Assembly (NCBI GenBank): GCA_003605055.1
Contig: QZKP01000012.1
Span: 1-64,000 of the forward strand
DNA: 64,000 nucleotides
Direction of reading: 5' to 3'
Source of the DNA: Desulfarculus sp.
GTDB taxonomy: Bacteria; Desulfobacterota; Desulfarculia; Desulfarculales; Desulfarculaceae
The notes beneath the pieces are model-generated. The model ran no database searches and had not been told where the DNA came from. It saw only the letters and a program-made list of their open reading frames with translations. Every line of letters starts with the position of its first letter. The first letter of the stretch is position 1. Position numbers and translations under genes: made by a program. Below are positions 63,961-64,000 of the stretch, one piece after another.

Positions 63961-64000
63961 TCACGCCGCCCCGCACCCTGATCCGCCGCGAGGTGGTGAA
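63957..64000 (+). CDS. Start of the next phage gene (truncated by the window edge)
   Basis: GTG 63957 overlaps the previous stop (GTGA). Only 14 codons are visible (ITPPRTLIRREVV), typical of a minor tail protein gene by position. No assignment possible. Confidence 0.45.
   Translation, partial: MITPPRTLIRREVV

Overview
The window is chromosomal DNA of a very GC-rich anaerobic bacterium, most likely a sulfate reducer or acetogen-like member of the Desulfobacterota (Desulfarculaceae-type). I infer this from the Wood-Ljungdahl methyl-branch genes (fhs, metV, metF), a giant HdrA-type flavoprotein with a selenocysteine-containing MvhD, the NfnAB transhydrogenase, ThyX, FolE2 and a ferredoxin:thioredoxin reductase. 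No rRNA or other taxonomic marker is present, so the assignment is inference.

Positions 1-35,185 are host backbone. Mostly housekeeping genes lie at 1-7,000 (thyX, a methyltransferase/CoA-binding pair, recJ, a REP-associated transposase between inverted palindromes, and folE2 coupled to an ArfB-like release factor). Positions 7,100-18,420 are an energy and C1 block: nfnBA face left, fhs faces right, then comes a transcription unit hdrA-gltD-hdrA fusion / mvhD(Sec) / metV / metF. This set suggests a flavin-based electron-confurcating or bifurcating methylene-THF reductase fed by NAD(P)H. Just beyond metF, on the opposite strand, is a self-contained cobalamin-riboswitch transcription unit (promoter, aptamer, intrinsic terminator) with no gene behind it. 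Positions 19,000-34,960 hold mntP, a metallophosphoesterase, a BASS-like transporter, a thioesterase, DUF721, TrmN6-like, DUF1015, FTR and glutaredoxin genes, an RND efflux pair, an isochorismatase-like hydrolase, two membrane proteins, amrB and gltX. The block ends with tRNA-Gln and tRNA-Glu.

From 35,186 to the end is a lambda-like prophage inserted at the 3' end of tRNA-Glu(CTC); its right end lies outside the window. Leftward genes are the integrase, an overlapping excisionase-like gene, a three-gene cassette linked by ATGA overlaps (a possible lysogenic-conversion or exclusion cassette) and a CI-like repressor. Rightward early genes begin at a TTGACA promoter: Ner/CII-like regulators, a phage-encoded DNA polymerase sliding clamp, many small Cys-rich or membrane proteins, a radical SAM enzyme, a secreted nuclease, ASCH/DUF4326 and DUF4031 proteins, a SNF2-type helicase, an O-like replication protein with an iteron array inside its gene, and a DnaC-like loader.

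Two elaborate non-coding control regions (53,141-53,361 and 53,977-54,477) follow. They carry five 10-bp tandem repeats, long palindromes, a cluster of GTTGAC half-sites, terminators and a probable structured RNA. After them come a ParB-like plus Mom-like DNA-modification pair and a head module in lambda order: terminase small and large, gpW, portal, protease with nested scaffold, repeat-expanded decoration protein, capsid E and gpFII-like.
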